A DNA stretch of 64,000 nucleotides from Planctomycetia bacterium (GCA_015075745.1 JABTTW010000001.1:3286001-3350000); one strand, 5' to 3'; shown: positions 1 to 9,349, counted from the stretch's first letter. Notes: a model not told the origin generated them from the sequence alone. Numbers and translations: made by a program.

Positions 1-574
1 CGTTGTGCCCGGCGCACTGCGACTCGTAAAGGGCCTTCAAATACGGCGGCACGTCTTTGCCGAGTCGCGTGCCGCCGCCGACCATGACGAACTCGCCGAT
101 GCGGGCGAACTGATGGACCAGTGAGTAGCCGCTGATGATGGCGTTGTCGCCGACAATCACGTGCCCGGACAGAGCGGCGCAGTTGTAGAGCTTCACGCCG
201 TTGCCCAGTTCGCAGTTGTGTCCGATGTGGGCGTAACCGAGGATGAAGCAGTTCTCTCCGATGATGGTCCAGCTCTCCGGCTGCGTGCCGCGATGGATCG
301 AGGCGAACTCGCGGATGATGGTGCCCTTGCCGACGCGGCAGTAGGAGCGCTCCCCGCCGAAATGGAAATCCTGCGGCAGATGACCGACCACGGCGCCGGG
401 ATGAATCTGCACGTTGTCGCCGATCTCCGTCCAGCCGGAGATGTAGGCGTTGGGATAGACTTTCACATTCTCGCCGAGCTTGACCGGTCCCTCGATGACG
501 GCATGGGGGCCGATGTCGCAGGACGGCGGAACGACGGCTTGTTGATCGATGATCGCGGTCGAGTGAATCGCCAT
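1..574 (-). CDS. lpxA: Acyl-ACP--UDP-N-acetylglucosamine O-acyltransferase, 3' end cut by the window
   Basis: The minus-strand frame opens at ATG 574 (MAIHSTAIIDQQAVVPP) and stays open to the window edge, about 191 codons. It is built of left-handed beta-helix hexapeptides such as IGPHAVIEGPVKLGENV. It carries LpxA hallmarks: HPGAVVGHLPQD, REFASIHRGT, LGYAHIGHNCELGN and GYSLVHQFARIGEFVMVGGG. The catalytic His of the family lies in the IGHNC segment. LpxA makes the first acyl transfer in lipid A synthesis in the cytoplasm, so an outer membrane with lipid A is implied. The C-terminal helical domain lies outside the window. It is divergent from the nuo operon, and no other lpx gene is visible. 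Confidence 0.93.
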   Translation of the reverse strand, partial: MAIHSTAIIDQQAVVPPSCDIGPHAVIEGPVKLGENVKVYPNAYISGWTEIGDNVQIHPGAVVGHLPQDFHFGGERSYCRVGKGTIIREFASIHRGTQPESWTIIGENCFILGYAHIGHNCELGNGVKLYNCAALSGHVIVGDNAIISGYSLVHQFARIGEFVMVGGGTRLGKDVPPYLKALYESQCAGHN

Positions 575-724
575 GGGCTTGCAAATCTCCGGGTGAATTC
601 AGGGAGCGAATTGTAAGGCGAGAATCCCGCGGCGAACACGGGCCGCCGCGAATCGGACATCAGGGCTTTTCACTCAGGATATTTCCCCTGTTTTACGTTG
701 TGAAATAGACACATTCATTCGGCA

Positions 725-752
725 TTGCTTCTCGGGGCCGGTTCGCCATAAT
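725..752 (+). promoter_or_regulatory. Candidate sigma-70 promoter for the nuoJKLMN operon
   Basis: TTGCTT at 725-730 and CATAAT at 747-752 are separated by 16 bases and lie 43 bases before the nuoJ start. The match is partial (4/6 and 5/6 to consensus), so this is an inference from sequence only. Confidence 0.35.
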
Positions 753-794
753 CTACGGCCCGGTAAGGTGATGTCATTCTGTGAGGTGTTGTGA

Positions 795-1565
795 GTGGGC
801 GTGTCCCTGGTTTATGCCGCGTATGCCGTTTCGGCCCTCGGGGCGCTTGCTGTCTATTGGGCTCTGCCCAAGGATGGACGGCCGTCCCGACGGGGCGTGG
901 TCGGGACCCTGCTCGCCGTGGCGTTCGGCGCCTTCCTGCTGCTGCTCGCGCGGGTCCTCGGCGATAGTGCCCAACGGGTTTATCTCTACGTGCTTTCGGT
1001 GCTGGCGCTGGGGGGCGCGATTCGTGTCGTGACGCACCCGCGGCCGGTCTTCTCGGCGATCTTTTTCATACTGGTGGTGCTCAGCACGGCGGCAATGCTG
1101 GTGCTGGTCGGGGCGGAGTTTCTGGGCGCGGCCCTGGTGATCGTCTATGCCGGGGCGATTCTGGTCACATACGTCTTTGTCATCATGCTGGCGCAACAGA
1201 CGTCGCCGCAGACCGGCGGGATGTTTGCGCAGGCCATGCACTACGACCGCGATGCCCGAGAACCGATGGCGGCGGTCCTGGCGGGATTCGTGCTGGTCGG
1301 GACGATCGCCGGCGTGATAGTCGGTTACGACTGGAAGCCGTATGGCGAGGTCGCGGAGGCGACGGCAGCGGCGAGCTCCAATACGCTGGAGCTCGGCCGA
1401 GTCCTGATGACGGATTTTGCGGTGAGCGTGGAGCTTGCCGGTTTGTTGTTGACGATGGCGATGGTCGGGGCGATCGCCCTGGCGCGGAAGCGAATCCCTC
1501 ATGCCGACGACGGCGCACCGATGACGGCGCCGGGAGAGATCGGGCGGAGCGTTCCACCGTTTTAG
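795..1565 (+). CDS. nuoJ: NADH-quinone oxidoreductase subunit J with N-terminal extension
   Basis: The protein has 256 residues and is a membrane subunit of complex I. The family core starts near residue 62 (VYLYVLSVLALGGAIRVV) and includes GAEFLGAALVIVYAGAILV, the segment around the conserved pi-bulge helix TM3. About 60 residues precede the usual first helix and add two hydrophobic segments, so the protein is longer than the roughly 180 residues usual for NuoJ. An in-frame TGA at 792-794 fixes the start at GTG 795 or later, and GAGGTG 7 bases upstream is a good ribosome site. It is first in the nuoJKLMN run. NuoA-I are not upstream, where lpxA points the other way. Confidence 0.9.
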   Translation: MGVSLVYAAYAVSALGALAVYWALPKDGRPSRRGVVGTLLAVAFGAFLLLLARVLGDSAQRVYLYVLSVLALGGAIRVVTHPRPVFSAIFFILVVLSTAAMLVLVGAEFLGAALVIVYAGAILVTYVFVIMLAQQTSPQTGGMFAQAMHYDRDAREPMAAVLAGFVLVGTIAGVIVGYDWKPYGEVAEATAAASSNTLELGRVLMTDFAVSVELAGLLLTMAMVGAIALARKRIPHADDGAPMTAPGEIGRSVPPF

Positions 1566-1616
1566 TGAGACAAGTGGCACAGGGATTATCGAGATTAAGG
1601 TAGAAGCACTCGGAAT

Positions 1617-1919
1617 ATGGCAACCTCAACGGCATTGATGGTGGTCGGCGCGGCCCTGTTCGGGATCGGCGTCGTCGGGTTTCTGACCCGGCGAAACCTG
1701 ATCATCATGTTTCTCAGTACCGAGGTGATGTTTCAGGGCGTTTTGGTGAATCTGGTGGCGATGGGATTGGCGCGGGGCAACCTGATGGGACAGGCCTTCG
1801 GGTTGTTTGTGCTGGTGATTGCCGCGGTTGAGGCCGGTCTGGGACTCGCCATAGTGGTGATGCTGTATCGTCGGCGCGGGACGCTGGATGCTCAGGAGTG
1901 GCGCGCGATGCGCGGTTAG
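1617..1919 (+). CDS. nuoK: NADH-quinone oxidoreductase subunit K
   Basis: The protein has 100 residues, the normal NuoK length, with three membrane segments. The two membrane glutamates needed for proton transfer in this family are present: Glu36 in FLSTEVMFQ and Glu72 in IAAVEAGLGLAIVV. It lies 51 bases after nuoJ in the same direction and is part of the membrane arm that links quinone reduction to proton pumping. Nothing is unusual. Confidence 0.97.
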   Translation: MATSTALMVVGAALFGIGVVGFLTRRNLIIMFLSTEVMFQGVLVNLVAMGLARGNLMGQAFGLFVLVIAAVEAGLGLAIVVMLYRRRGTLDAQEWRAMRG

Positions 1920-1952
1920 CGCGGCGCCGTCTTTAATCGTGCGGCCGAAGAA

Positions 1953-3956
1953 GTGCGGCTGCGAGTGGAATTCGTGGATCAACAAACTCTCGCCATCTGG
2001 ATACCTCTGCTGCCGCTGGCCGGGGCGGTGCTCGTCGGGCTGATCGGCCTGCGCGGGCTTCGCTCTCAGTCGCATTGGCTGGTGATTCTGCCGGTGGCCG
2101 CGGCGCTGGGGCTGTCCGCCAAGCTCACTCAACAAGTCTTCCTTACGATCGAGGAGGGCTGCGCATCAGGTAAGCAGCAGGTCTTCAGTTCATTCAAGGT
2201 ATATGACTGGCTGATGGTCAATGCGACGTCGTGGCTGAACGTCACGTTTCGCGTGGACCCGCTGACCTGCATCATGCTGCTCACGGTGCTGACGATCTCG
2301 CTTCTTGTGATCATCTATTCCAAGGAGTACATGCGCGATCATCACGGTCACGCCGAGCGGGGCTACGAGCGATTCTTCGCCTGCATGGCGATTTTCGTTT
2401 TTTCGATGTCGGTGCTGGTGCTGGCGGGCAACTTCCTGGTGCTGTATCTCGGGTGGGAACTGGTCGGGCTTTCCAGTTATCTGCTCATCGGGTTTTACTA
2501 TCAGAAACCTTTGGCTGCCGCCGCCGCGAAGAAGGCGTTCATCGTCAATCGGATCGGCGACTTCGGATTCGGGCTCGGAATCTTTCTGATCTATTACACC
2601 TTCGATACGCTGGAATATTCGCACGTTTTCACAAAGGTGCAGATGGGGCTGGCCGACGGCTCACTTGAGGTGTCGCGGGTCACGACGATAGCCCTTTTGC
2701 TCTTCTGCGGGGCGATCGGAAAAAGCGCTCAGCTTCCGCTGCACGTCTGGCTGCCGGATGCGATGGAGGGCCCGACGCCGGTGTCGGCGCTGATCCATGC
2801 GGCGACGATGGTGACGGCGGGGGTGTACATGGTGGCGCGGTGCCACGTCATCTTCTCGGCGGCGCCTTATGCACAGTGGATCGTGGCGACACTTGGGGCG
2901 GCGACGGCGTTTTTCGCGGCGACGATCGCGCTGACGCAATTCGACATGAAGCGCATCCTCGCATATTCGACGCTCAGCCAGCTTGGCTACATGTTTCTCG
3001 GGCTGGGGGTCGGGGCTTACGAGTCGTCGATCTTCCACCTGTATACGCATGCCTTCTTCAAGGCGCTGCTGTTCCTCGGAGCCGGAAGCGTGATGCACGC
3101 GATGGCGGGGACGATTGACATTCGGCGATTCGGCGGATTGCGGAAGGGCATGCCGATCACGCATATCACGTTCTTGATCGGCGGGCTGTCGTTGGCGGGG
3201 TTCCCGCTTCTCGCGGGATTCTGGAGCAAGGATGAGATCATTCATGCGGCGCTGGAGAGCGACATGCCGTATTTGGCGTATGTCGGTCTGGCGACCGGAT
3301 GGCTCACTGCGTTCTATACGTTTCGCATGATTTACATGGCGTTCTACGGACAGGTGCGATTGCCGAAGGGCGTGGAGCACGCGCATGAGTCCGGGTTATG
3401 GATTACGGCTCCGCTGATGCTGTTATCGATTGGGGCGGTGTTCGCGGGATATGTCGGCGTGACAATGCATTCAGGCGGGGCGTTTGGCTTCTTCGAGCCG
3501 CACGGTCGCTTCCATCAGTTTCTTTCGATTCTTTATGCTCGTTCCGCGGAAGCGGCGGCGCATGGTACTTCGCACGGCGGGCATTGGCTGATGTATGTGT
3601 CGGCGGGGCTGTCGTTCTGGGGAATTGCCACGGCGTATTACTTCTATCGGCGTCGGCCGACGATTCCGATGGCCATTGCGCTGGTGTCGGGGCCGGTCTA
3701 TCGGCTGCTCTATAACAAGTATTACGTGGACGAGTTGTACGACGCGGCCATTGTGCGGCCGTTGCGGCGGCTCGGCGATCTCTGCTACGACCTCGATAGT
3801 TATTTCATCAACACCATTTTGTGGTTGATCACGCTTGTGCCGCGTAGCATCGGCTTTGGCCTCCGGCAGTGGCAGCATGGCGCCATGCAGGGATATGCCC
3901 TGGGGATGATCGTGGGTGTGGTTGTGGCGCTCTGGTGGATGCTCGTCGCGGCTTAG
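1953..3956 (+). CDS. nuoL: NADH-quinone oxidoreductase subunit L
   Basis: This is the distal antiporter-like proton channel of complex I, 667 residues from GTG 1953. GTG 1965 and GTG 1974 are also possible starts. Family signatures are WELVGLSSYLLIGFYYQ, KSAQLPLHVWLPDAMEGPTP, SALIHAATMVTAGVYM and LGAGSVMHAM. The C-terminal part contains the long lateral-helix region and a last membrane segment (IVGVVVALWWMLVAA). It follows nuoK by 33 bases and precedes nuoM by 35. The frame is intact and the length is slightly above the roughly 610 residues of enterobacterial NuoL. Confidence 0.96.
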   Translation: MRLRVEFVDQQTLAIWIPLLPLAGAVLVGLIGLRGLRSQSHWLVILPVAAALGLSAKLTQQVFLTIEEGCASGKQQVFSSFKVYDWLMVNATSWLNVTFRVDPLTCIMLLTVLTISLLVIIYSKEYMRDHHGHAERGYERFFACMAIFVFSMSVLVLAGNFLVLYLGWELVGLSSYLLIGFYYQKPLAAAAAKKAFIVNRIGDFGFGLGIFLIYYTFDTLEYSHVFTKVQMGLADGSLEVSRVTTIALLLFCGAIGKSAQLPLHVWLPDAMEGPTPVSALIHAATMVTAGVYMVARCHVIFSAAPYAQWIVATLGAATAFFAATIALTQFDMKRILAYSTLSQLGYMFLGLGVGAYESSIFHLYTHAFFKALLFLGAGSVMHAMAGTIDIRRFGGLRKGMPITHITFLIGGLSLAGFPLLAGFWSKDEIIHAALESDMPYLAYVGLATGWLTAFYTFRMIYMAFYGQVRLPKGVEHAHESGLWITAPLMLLSIGAVFAGYVGVTMHSGGAFGFFEPHGRFHQFLSILYARSAEAAAHGTSHGGHWLMYVSAGLSFWGIATAYYFYRRRPTIPMAIALVSGPVYRLLYNKYYVDELYDAAIVRPLRRLGDLCYDLDSYFINTILWLITLVPRSIGFGLRQWQHGAMQGYALGMIVGVVVALWWMLVAA

Positions 3957-3991
3957 CCGGGGCGAAGGACGAACAGGACTGTTTTTTGATC

Positions 3992-5716
3992 ATGCTCTAT
4001 CTCGTGGACACATGGTTCGGCCGGCACATCCTCTCGGTGATGATCTTCCTTCCGGTCATTGCCGCGGCGGTTGTTTATTCGCGGACAAAGTGGGACGGGG
4101 CGGCGGTGCGACGCTTCGCGTTTGGCGCATCGCTGCTGACGCTCGGTCTGGCGATGCTGGCCATGCTTTTCTTTGTCGACGCCAGGATGAGCGATCGCTC
4201 CGACCTTGGCGGATATTTTCTCACGGAACGGGCTGATTGGGTGGTCGGCGGAGACGAGGCGGAGTCGATTCCGCTGAAGATTCAGTATTTCCTGGGAGTG
4301 GACGGCATCAGCATGCCCCTGCTTCTTCTGGTCGCCGTCCTGACGCCTTTGGCCATCTGGGGGAGCTTCACCGGGATTCAGACGCGGCACCGCGAGTATT
4401 ACGCGCTGCTGCTGCTGCTGCACGGAGCGATGCTGGGTGTCTTTTGTGCGCGCGACCTTCTCCTCTTTTATATCTTCTTCGAGTTCACGCTGATTCCGCT
4501 TTACTTTCTGATCGGCATCTGGGGCAGCACGCAGCGGCAGAAGGCCGCCGACATGTTTTTCATTTACACGCTGTCGGGCTCGATGCTCACGTTTGCCGGC
4601 GTGCTCTATCTCGGCTGGAAGGCGTCGACGATGGTGGTCGGCGGTGTGCAGGAGTTTTCGTTCGACCTTGAACGCCTCTATGCGCTGGCCGCACAGGGCG
4701 CGCTTTCGATGGATGCCCAATGGTGGCTGTTTGTCGCCTTTTTTGCGGGCTTTGCGATTAAAGTGCCGCTGTTTCCGATGCATACGTGGTTGCCATTGGC
4801 CCACACCGAAGCGCCGACCGCGGGTTCGGTGATACTCGCGGCGGTCCTGCTGAAGCTGGGCACTTACGGGTTCATGCGACTGAGCCTGCCGATGCTTCCG
4901 CAGGCGAGCATTGAGCTCGCGCCGGTCATCGGCGTTCTGGCGGTGGTGGGGATTATTTACGGGGCGCTGGCGGCATGGGTGCAGCGCGACATGAAGAAGC
5001 TGGTCGCGTATTCGTCCGTTTCTCACCTGGGCTTTTGCCTTTTGGGCATGTTCAGTCTGCAGATGGCGGGGCTCTCCGGCTCGCTGATGTACATGGTGAA
5101 CCACGGTCTTTCGACGGGGGCGTTGTTCTTTATCGTCGGCATGGTTTACGAGCGTTATCACACACGCGAATTCGACAAGATCGGCGGACTGGCGAGGAAG
5201 ATGCCGATCATGGCGTTCTTTCTGCTGTTCTTCACCTTGGCAAGCATTGGGCTGCCGGGGCTTAACGGCTTTGTCAGCGAGTTTCTCGTTCTGCTCGGAA
5301 CGTTCACCTCCGAAAAGTTCATCATCCCCGGCTTCAAGGGGCCGCTGGGCATCGCTTTTGCCGTTCCGGCGGCGACGGGCATCCTGCTCGGGGCCATCTA
5401 CATGCTGTACATGGTCGGTCGCTTGCTGTTCGGCCCGGAAAAGGAGCCGGAGCACGGTTTTGATTCCTCGACCGGACTGACGCAGGACTTGACCCCTCGC
5501 GAGATCGGCATCCTTGTTCCGTTGGCGGCGGCGTGCCTTTTTCTCGGTGTGTATCCGAAGCCGGCGCTGGAGTTGATGCGACCATCGCTTGACCGTGCGG
5601 TGCTCGCGCGGGTTGTTCCGGTGGCCGAGGCAGTTGCGACGGGCGCTGAGACAACCGACGGCGCGGTCGCTTCGCTGGCGGACTCGAACGAGGTCATCGT
5701 GGAGGCCGTGCGATGA
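3992..5716 (+). CDS. nuoM: NADH-quinone oxidoreductase subunit M
   Basis: This antiporter-like membrane subunit of complex I has 574 residues. The open frame extends upstream, but ATG 3992 (MLYLVDTWFGRHILSVMIF) gives a normal NuoM N-terminus and lies just after nuoL. Signatures are FFEFTLIPLYFLIGIWG, PLFPMHTWLPLAHTEAPTAG, LAAVLLKLGTYGFMR and AYSSVSHLGFCLLGMFS. About 35 hydrophilic residues follow the last membrane helix. Its stop overlaps the start of nuoN by 4 bases (ATGA), implying translational coupling. Confidence 0.96.
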   Translation: MLYLVDTWFGRHILSVMIFLPVIAAAVVYSRTKWDGAAVRRFAFGASLLTLGLAMLAMLFFVDARMSDRSDLGGYFLTERADWVVGGDEAESIPLKIQYFLGVDGISMPLLLLVAVLTPLAIWGSFTGIQTRHREYYALLLLLHGAMLGVFCARDLLLFYIFFEFTLIPLYFLIGIWGSTQRQKAADMFFIYTLSGSMLTFAGVLYLGWKASTMVVGGVQEFSFDLERLYALAAQGALSMDAQWWLFVAFFAGFAIKVPLFPMHTWLPLAHTEAPTAGSVILAAVLLKLGTYGFMRLSLPMLPQASIELAPVIGVLAVVGIIYGALAAWVQRDMKKLVAYSSVSHLGFCLLGMFSLQMAGLSGSLMYMVNHGLSTGALFFIVGMVYERYHTREFDKIGGLARKMPIMAFFLLFFTLASIGLPGLNGFVSEFLVLLGTFTSEKFIIPGFKGPLGIAFAVPAATGILLGAIYMLYMVGRLLFGPEKEPEHGFDSSTGLTQDLTPREIGILVPLAAACLFLGVYPKPALELMRPSLDRAVLARVVPVAEAVATGAETTDGAVASLADSNEVIVEAVR

Positions 5717-7323
5717 TTCCAGACGGCCTTTCGATGCTGCACAGTCTCCAGCCGGAGATCATTCTGATCGTCGGTGGGATTGTCATATTGCTGACGGGAT
5801 TGGCGCCGCCGCGGGCGACTTCGTCGGTGGCGTTTGTATTGTCGATGCTGACGGCGGGGCTGGCGCTGTGGTGGTCATGGACCACGCCGGTCGGTGCGGG
5901 CCTTGTTGCCGGGCTGCGCGATGATTCGCTGGTCTATTATGCGAGAGCTTTGTCGCTCGGTGTGGGGCTGCTCATCCTGCTATCCTTTCGACACGTGCCC
6001 GAGCCGAACGAGCGGGCCGAGTTTTTCAGTCTAATGCTTTTTTCATTGGCGGGGATCTCGCTGGTCGCCGTCGCGAACGACCTGGTGCTGTTGTTTCTGG
6101 CGCTGGAGCTGGTGAGTGTTCCGACTTACATCCTGATCGGTCTCTCGCGGCGCGACATCCGGGCGCAGGAGGCCACGGGCAAGTACTTTTTCCTCGGCAC
6201 ATTTGCCGCGGCCATCACGCTTTACGGATTTAGTTTCCTTTACGGGGCGACCGGAACGACGACGATGTTTGCCACCGAGTCCGATGTCCCGTCGATCGCC
6301 GCCTTCGTCCAATTGCCTTCGAATGCGACTGATCCGTTCTTTGTACTCGGCCTCCTGTTGGCGATCGCGGGCCTGGCATTCAAGCTGGCGGCGGTTCCGC
6401 TTCATTTTTATGTCGCGGATGTCTATCAGGGGGCGGCGCACGTCGTCACCGGCATGCTGGGATTCGTGCCCAAGTTCGCCGGCATCCTGGCCCTCGCGCG
6501 GGTGCTGTCGCTCACGGGTTGGCACTATGGCGAGGGGTTGTTCTGGTTGATCTGGGTCATGGCGGCCGCGACGATGCTCGTCGGGAACACGCTTGCCCTC
6601 ATGCAGCACAACGTGAAGCGGATGCTGGCGTATTCGAGCGTGGCCCATTCGGGCTACATGCTGGTCGGCCTATTGGCCGGGCCGGGCTCGCCGACGAATC
6701 CGTCGGCCGGGCCGCTGTCGAGCGGATTGACGGCCGTTCTCTTTTATATGGCGATTTATGCGGTGATGAACCTCGGCGCGTTTGCGGTGCTCTCGATGTT
6801 CCGCAAGCCGGGCGAGGGAGAAGAGGACGCAGCCGAGACGCTGGACGATCTGGCCGGCGTGGCGACTCGACATCCGTGGGGATCGCTGGCGCTGGCGGTC
6901 TGCGTGCTCAGCTTGATGGGCCTGCCTCCGACCGGCGGATTCTTCGGGAAGCTTTACGTTTTCAGTGCCGCCTTGTCGAGCAATGCCGACACGCCGCGCG
7001 AGGGCGCGATGCTGGTACTCGTCATAGTGGGCGTCTTGAACTCGGCGATCGCGGCGGCCTATTACCTGAGGATCATCGCGGCGCTTTATTTGCGGCCGAT
7101 CTCGGACGCGGGAAGGCGAATCGTCGCCTCTCCGTGCATGGGTCTGCGGACCTGTGTGGTTATTTGCACGATTATTGTATTGCTGCTTTTTGTTCAATCC
7201 GGCCCGATACTCTCGCGGTCACAGGCTGCGACGAGAGACTTGCGGACGGTGCCCGGGTGGTCGGGAAGTACAGCGGACGCGAGCGCGGAAGGCCGGCCGG
7301 TGCACGACGGCACAGTTCGATGA
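5713..7323 (+). CDS. nuoN: NADH-quinone oxidoreductase subunit N
   Basis: This is the third antiporter-like subunit of the complex I membrane arm, 536 residues. Signatures are LELVSVPTYILIGLSRRD, KLAAVPLHFYVADVYQGA, HNVKRMLAYSSVAHSGYM and LSLMGLPPTGGFFGKLYVF. The start overlaps the nuoM stop by 4 bases. The last 45 or so residues are hydrophilic and not family-like (SQAATRDLRTVPGW onward). This is the end of the nuo block, and no further nuo gene follows. Confidence 0.96.
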   Translation: MIPDGLSMLHSLQPEIILIVGGIVILLTGLAPPRATSSVAFVLSMLTAGLALWWSWTTPVGAGLVAGLRDDSLVYYARALSLGVGLLILLSFRHVPEPNERAEFFSLMLFSLAGISLVAVANDLVLLFLALELVSVPTYILIGLSRRDIRAQEATGKYFFLGTFAAAITLYGFSFLYGATGTTTMFATESDVPSIAAFVQLPSNATDPFFVLGLLLAIAGLAFKLAAVPLHFYVADVYQGAAHVVTGMLGFVPKFAGILALARVLSLTGWHYGEGLFWLIWVMAAATMLVGNTLALMQHNVKRMLAYSSVAHSGYMLVGLLAGPGSPTNPSAGPLSSGLTAVLFYMAIYAVMNLGAFAVLSMFRKPGEGEEDAAETLDDLAGVATRHPWGSLALAVCVLSLMGLPPTGGFFGKLYVFSAALSSNADTPREGAMLVLVIVGVLNSAIAAAYYLRIIAALYLRPISDAGRRIVASPCMGLRTCVVICTIIVLLLFVQSGPILSRSQAATRDLRTVPGWSGSTADASAEGRPVHDGTVR

Positions 7324-7388
7324 CAAACTCATGCCGTGACGAGGGGCGCGTAGCCCGATGTGCGGCGAAGGCAAATGGAGGATCGGTC

Positions 7389-7769
7389 ATGTTGAAACGA
7401 ATCATTCCGGTATTGATGGGGGCTGCGCTGCTTGTGGGTTGCGCCGCGCCTCTCGCAGGGACCTGGCAGGCCAGCGGCCCGGCAGGCCCGGAGCACCCGA
7501 TCGCGGCCGTGGCGTTTTGTCAGGACGGGACCTTTGCGGCGAGCGCCGATTACGGCGGCGGCAAGACGCACGCGATGGCGGGTTGCTACATGATGCAGGG
7601 TGAGAAGCTCATGCTGTGTACGAAGGAGTCGAAGCGGGAATATGTGGCGAAGGTCAGCGGCGACTGCCTGGAGATCAGCCACGAAGGCAAGACGCAGAAG
7701 CTGTGCCGGATGAAGCCGTGCTGCAAGGCCGGTTGGGGTAACTGCGCGAGCGCGTGCTGCGCGAAGTGA
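7389..7769 (+). CDS. Small lipoprotein with a Cys-rich C-terminus
   Basis: The protein has 126 residues. GGAGGA 6 bases before ATG 7389 fixes the start. The N-terminus MLKRIIPVLMGAALLVGCAA is a lipoprotein signal with lipobox LVGC, so it should be lipid-anchored in the periplasm. The middle (GTWQASGPAG to HEGKTQKLC) reads like a small beta fold around a 'deviation from default' motif, as in META/copper-resistance-like lipoproteins, but I cannot assign a family. The tail packs six Cys into about 20 residues (CRMKPCCKAGWGNCASACC), which suggests metal binding or disulphides. It lies 65 bases after nuoN, and a strong terminator follows. Confidence 0.8.
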   Translation: MLKRIIPVLMGAALLVGCAAPLAGTWQASGPAGPEHPIAAVAFCQDGTFAASADYGGGKTHAMAGCYMMQGEKLMLCTKESKREYVAKVSGDCLEISHEGKTQKLCRMKPCCKAGWGNCASACCAK

Positions 7770-7814
7770 GTCACGGCATCATCCCGCGACGGGCGATGCG
7801 ACGATAATTTTTTG

Positions 7815-7851
7815 AACGCCGGGTGAGACGACTCATCCGGCGTTCTTTTTT
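7815..7851 (+). terminator. Intrinsic terminator after the nuo/lipoprotein unit
   Basis: AACGCCGGGTGAG (7815-7827) pairs with CTCATCCGGCGTT (7832-7844) over 13 positions with one G-U. The loop is four bases and CTTTTTTGGG follows. The run of T lies only on the plus side. Confidence 0.88.
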
Positions 7852-7877
7852 GGGTGAAGCGATGGATTATGCGGTTG

Positions 7878-8951
7878 TCAGGGCGAGGGAATGACTCGGT
7901 TGAGCATTGCCGGACCGTTCTGGAGGCCGATGGGGAACACGGAACTGGCGAGGCGCGAGGTCTTGAAGATCTGATTTGCGAGCAGGGTGCTTGCCGATCC
8001 GGTGGTGTCCATGAGGTCGGTGATGTCGGCGACATGATTGAGGCCGAGCAGGTGTCCGGCCTCGTGAGCCGCGACGTTGCCGATGGCGACGCCGATTCCT
8101 TCGACGGAGGGCTGCATGGCGAAGGGCTTGTCGAAGTTTTCGGTGAAGACGATGCCGTCGTCGCATAGATCCTGGTTGCCGGAATCGACATCCTGAGCGA
8201 CGCCGAACTTGGTCGGACTGAAGCCGCCGAAGAGGATCGTGCTGAACGGATGAGCGGGCGGGTTGGCGTCGTCGGAGGTGACGACTTGAATTCCCGTCGT
8301 GGCAAAGGCGGCCTTGACGATTTCGATGATTTTCGCCTTGATCACAGCCGTCTGGCCGTCATAAGCAATGTCGATCTCGGCGGCGTCGAAGGCGTTCACA
8401 TTGATGGTGCCTTCGCCGGGAATCGTCACGCTGCCGCCCGCGAAGTTCAGCAGAAGCACCTGGGCCGGCGGAGTGGGCATGGCCTGGCCGCGGATCACTT
8501 CGACGGTGGCGTCGTAGGCGCCTTCCTGGCTGCCGAGGGGGAATCTTGTGATGGCAAAAAAGAATCTGACTGTTGCCGTCACGACGACGTCGTTGATTGC
8601 CGAGTCGATCATGCCGGCCTCGAAGTCGACGTCGTCATTGAGGGCGAAGAGCTCCTGATTGGCGTCGAAGAGGGCGGCGACCGGATCGAGCGAGCTGCCG
8701 GCGGAAGGCTTTACGGTGACGATAACTCGATCGCCCGGCGCCATGGGGCCGAGGTCGAGGACGTCTACCTTGTTTCCGGTGATGTTGCCGCTGATCGACG
8801 CCTTTCCGTTGGCATCGAGTGTGACGATGGTAGCGGTCTGAAAGGAGCTGCCCGGCTGAAGACCTGGGGGCAGGCCGACGCCTGGAACACAGCCGGCGAT
8901 CGCGCAGGCGAGGAATAGTGATGATCGGAATGATCTGGGAAGCACGCTCAT
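7878..8951 (-). CDS. Secreted zinc metallopeptidase lipoprotein (metzincin-like)
   Basis: The protein has 357 residues. The N-terminus (SSLFLACAIAGCVPG) is a signal peptide with lipobox IAGC. A pre-peptidase-like beta domain covers roughly residues 35-160 (KPSAGSSLDPVAALFDANQE). The catalytic part contains HEAGHLLGLNH at residues 296-306, matching HExxHxxGxxH with three zinc-ligand His and the catalytic Glu, followed by a Met-turn in DLMDTTG. This makes it a matrixin/astacin-type metzincin acting outside the cytoplasm, with unknown substrate. It is convergent with the lipoprotein gene and divergent from the peptide locus at 9426. Confidence 0.85.
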   Translation of the reverse strand: MSVLPRSFRSSLFLACAIAGCVPGVGLPPGLQPGSSFQTATIVTLDANGKASISGNITGNKVDVLDLGPMAPGDRVIVTVKPSAGSSLDPVAALFDANQELFALNDDVDFEAGMIDSAINDVVVTATVRFFFAITRFPLGSQEGAYDATVEVIRGQAMPTPPAQVLLLNFAGGSVTIPGEGTINVNAFDAAEIDIAYDGQTAVIKAKIIEIVKAAFATTGIQVVTSDDANPPAHPFSTILFGGFSPTKFGVAQDVDSGNQDLCDDGIVFTENFDKPFAMQPSVEGIGVAIGNVAAHEAGHLLGLNHVADITDLMDTTGSASTLLANQIFKTSRLASSVFPIGLQNGPAMLNRVIPSP

Positions 8952-9188
8952 AACTCCGTACCCCTCCTGCGGAGGCAGAGGCGGTCCCGACCATGTCGGC
9001 TGTGGGCCTCAATCGGCGAGGATTGCAGCTTAAATCAAGTATTGGGTTTGAAAGAGCCCCGGTCAAGTGGGGGGAAATGTAACTCCCGTCCAGTGCCCTA
9101 CATCCAATTCGAAAAAGGCCCTTTGTGCGACCTTGTTTCCGGTCCTTGGAGCCTTGGCGGGGCAGTCCGGGGACATTGGCCGTTTGGG

Positions 9189-9216
9189 TTGACGATTACG
9201 ACCGATGCTCAATAAT
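9189..9216 (+). promoter_or_regulatory. Candidate sigma-70 promoter for the MNIO peptide locus
   Basis: TTGACG at 9189-9194 and AATAAT at 9211-9216 are separated by 16 bases. The 5' leader to the precursor start would be about 200 bases. It is the best promoter-like pair in the 474-base divergent region 8952-9425. Confidence 0.4.
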
Positions 9217-9349
9217 GCTCGCAAGTTCGGGATAAACGGAACATCAAAACCCTTCGGCAAGAATCGCCGGCTCCGGGAGCAACGAATCGGCGCTGTCCGA
9301 TGATTCATGAATAGTGCGTCCGGAGAAGGTCGCCGGATCGGAATCATTG

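Noticed and set aside
3953..5455. 500-codon minus-strand frame opposite nuoM
   Set aside because: nuoM is unambiguous on the plus strand; the antisense protein is low-complexity Arg/His/Gln-rich with no domain.
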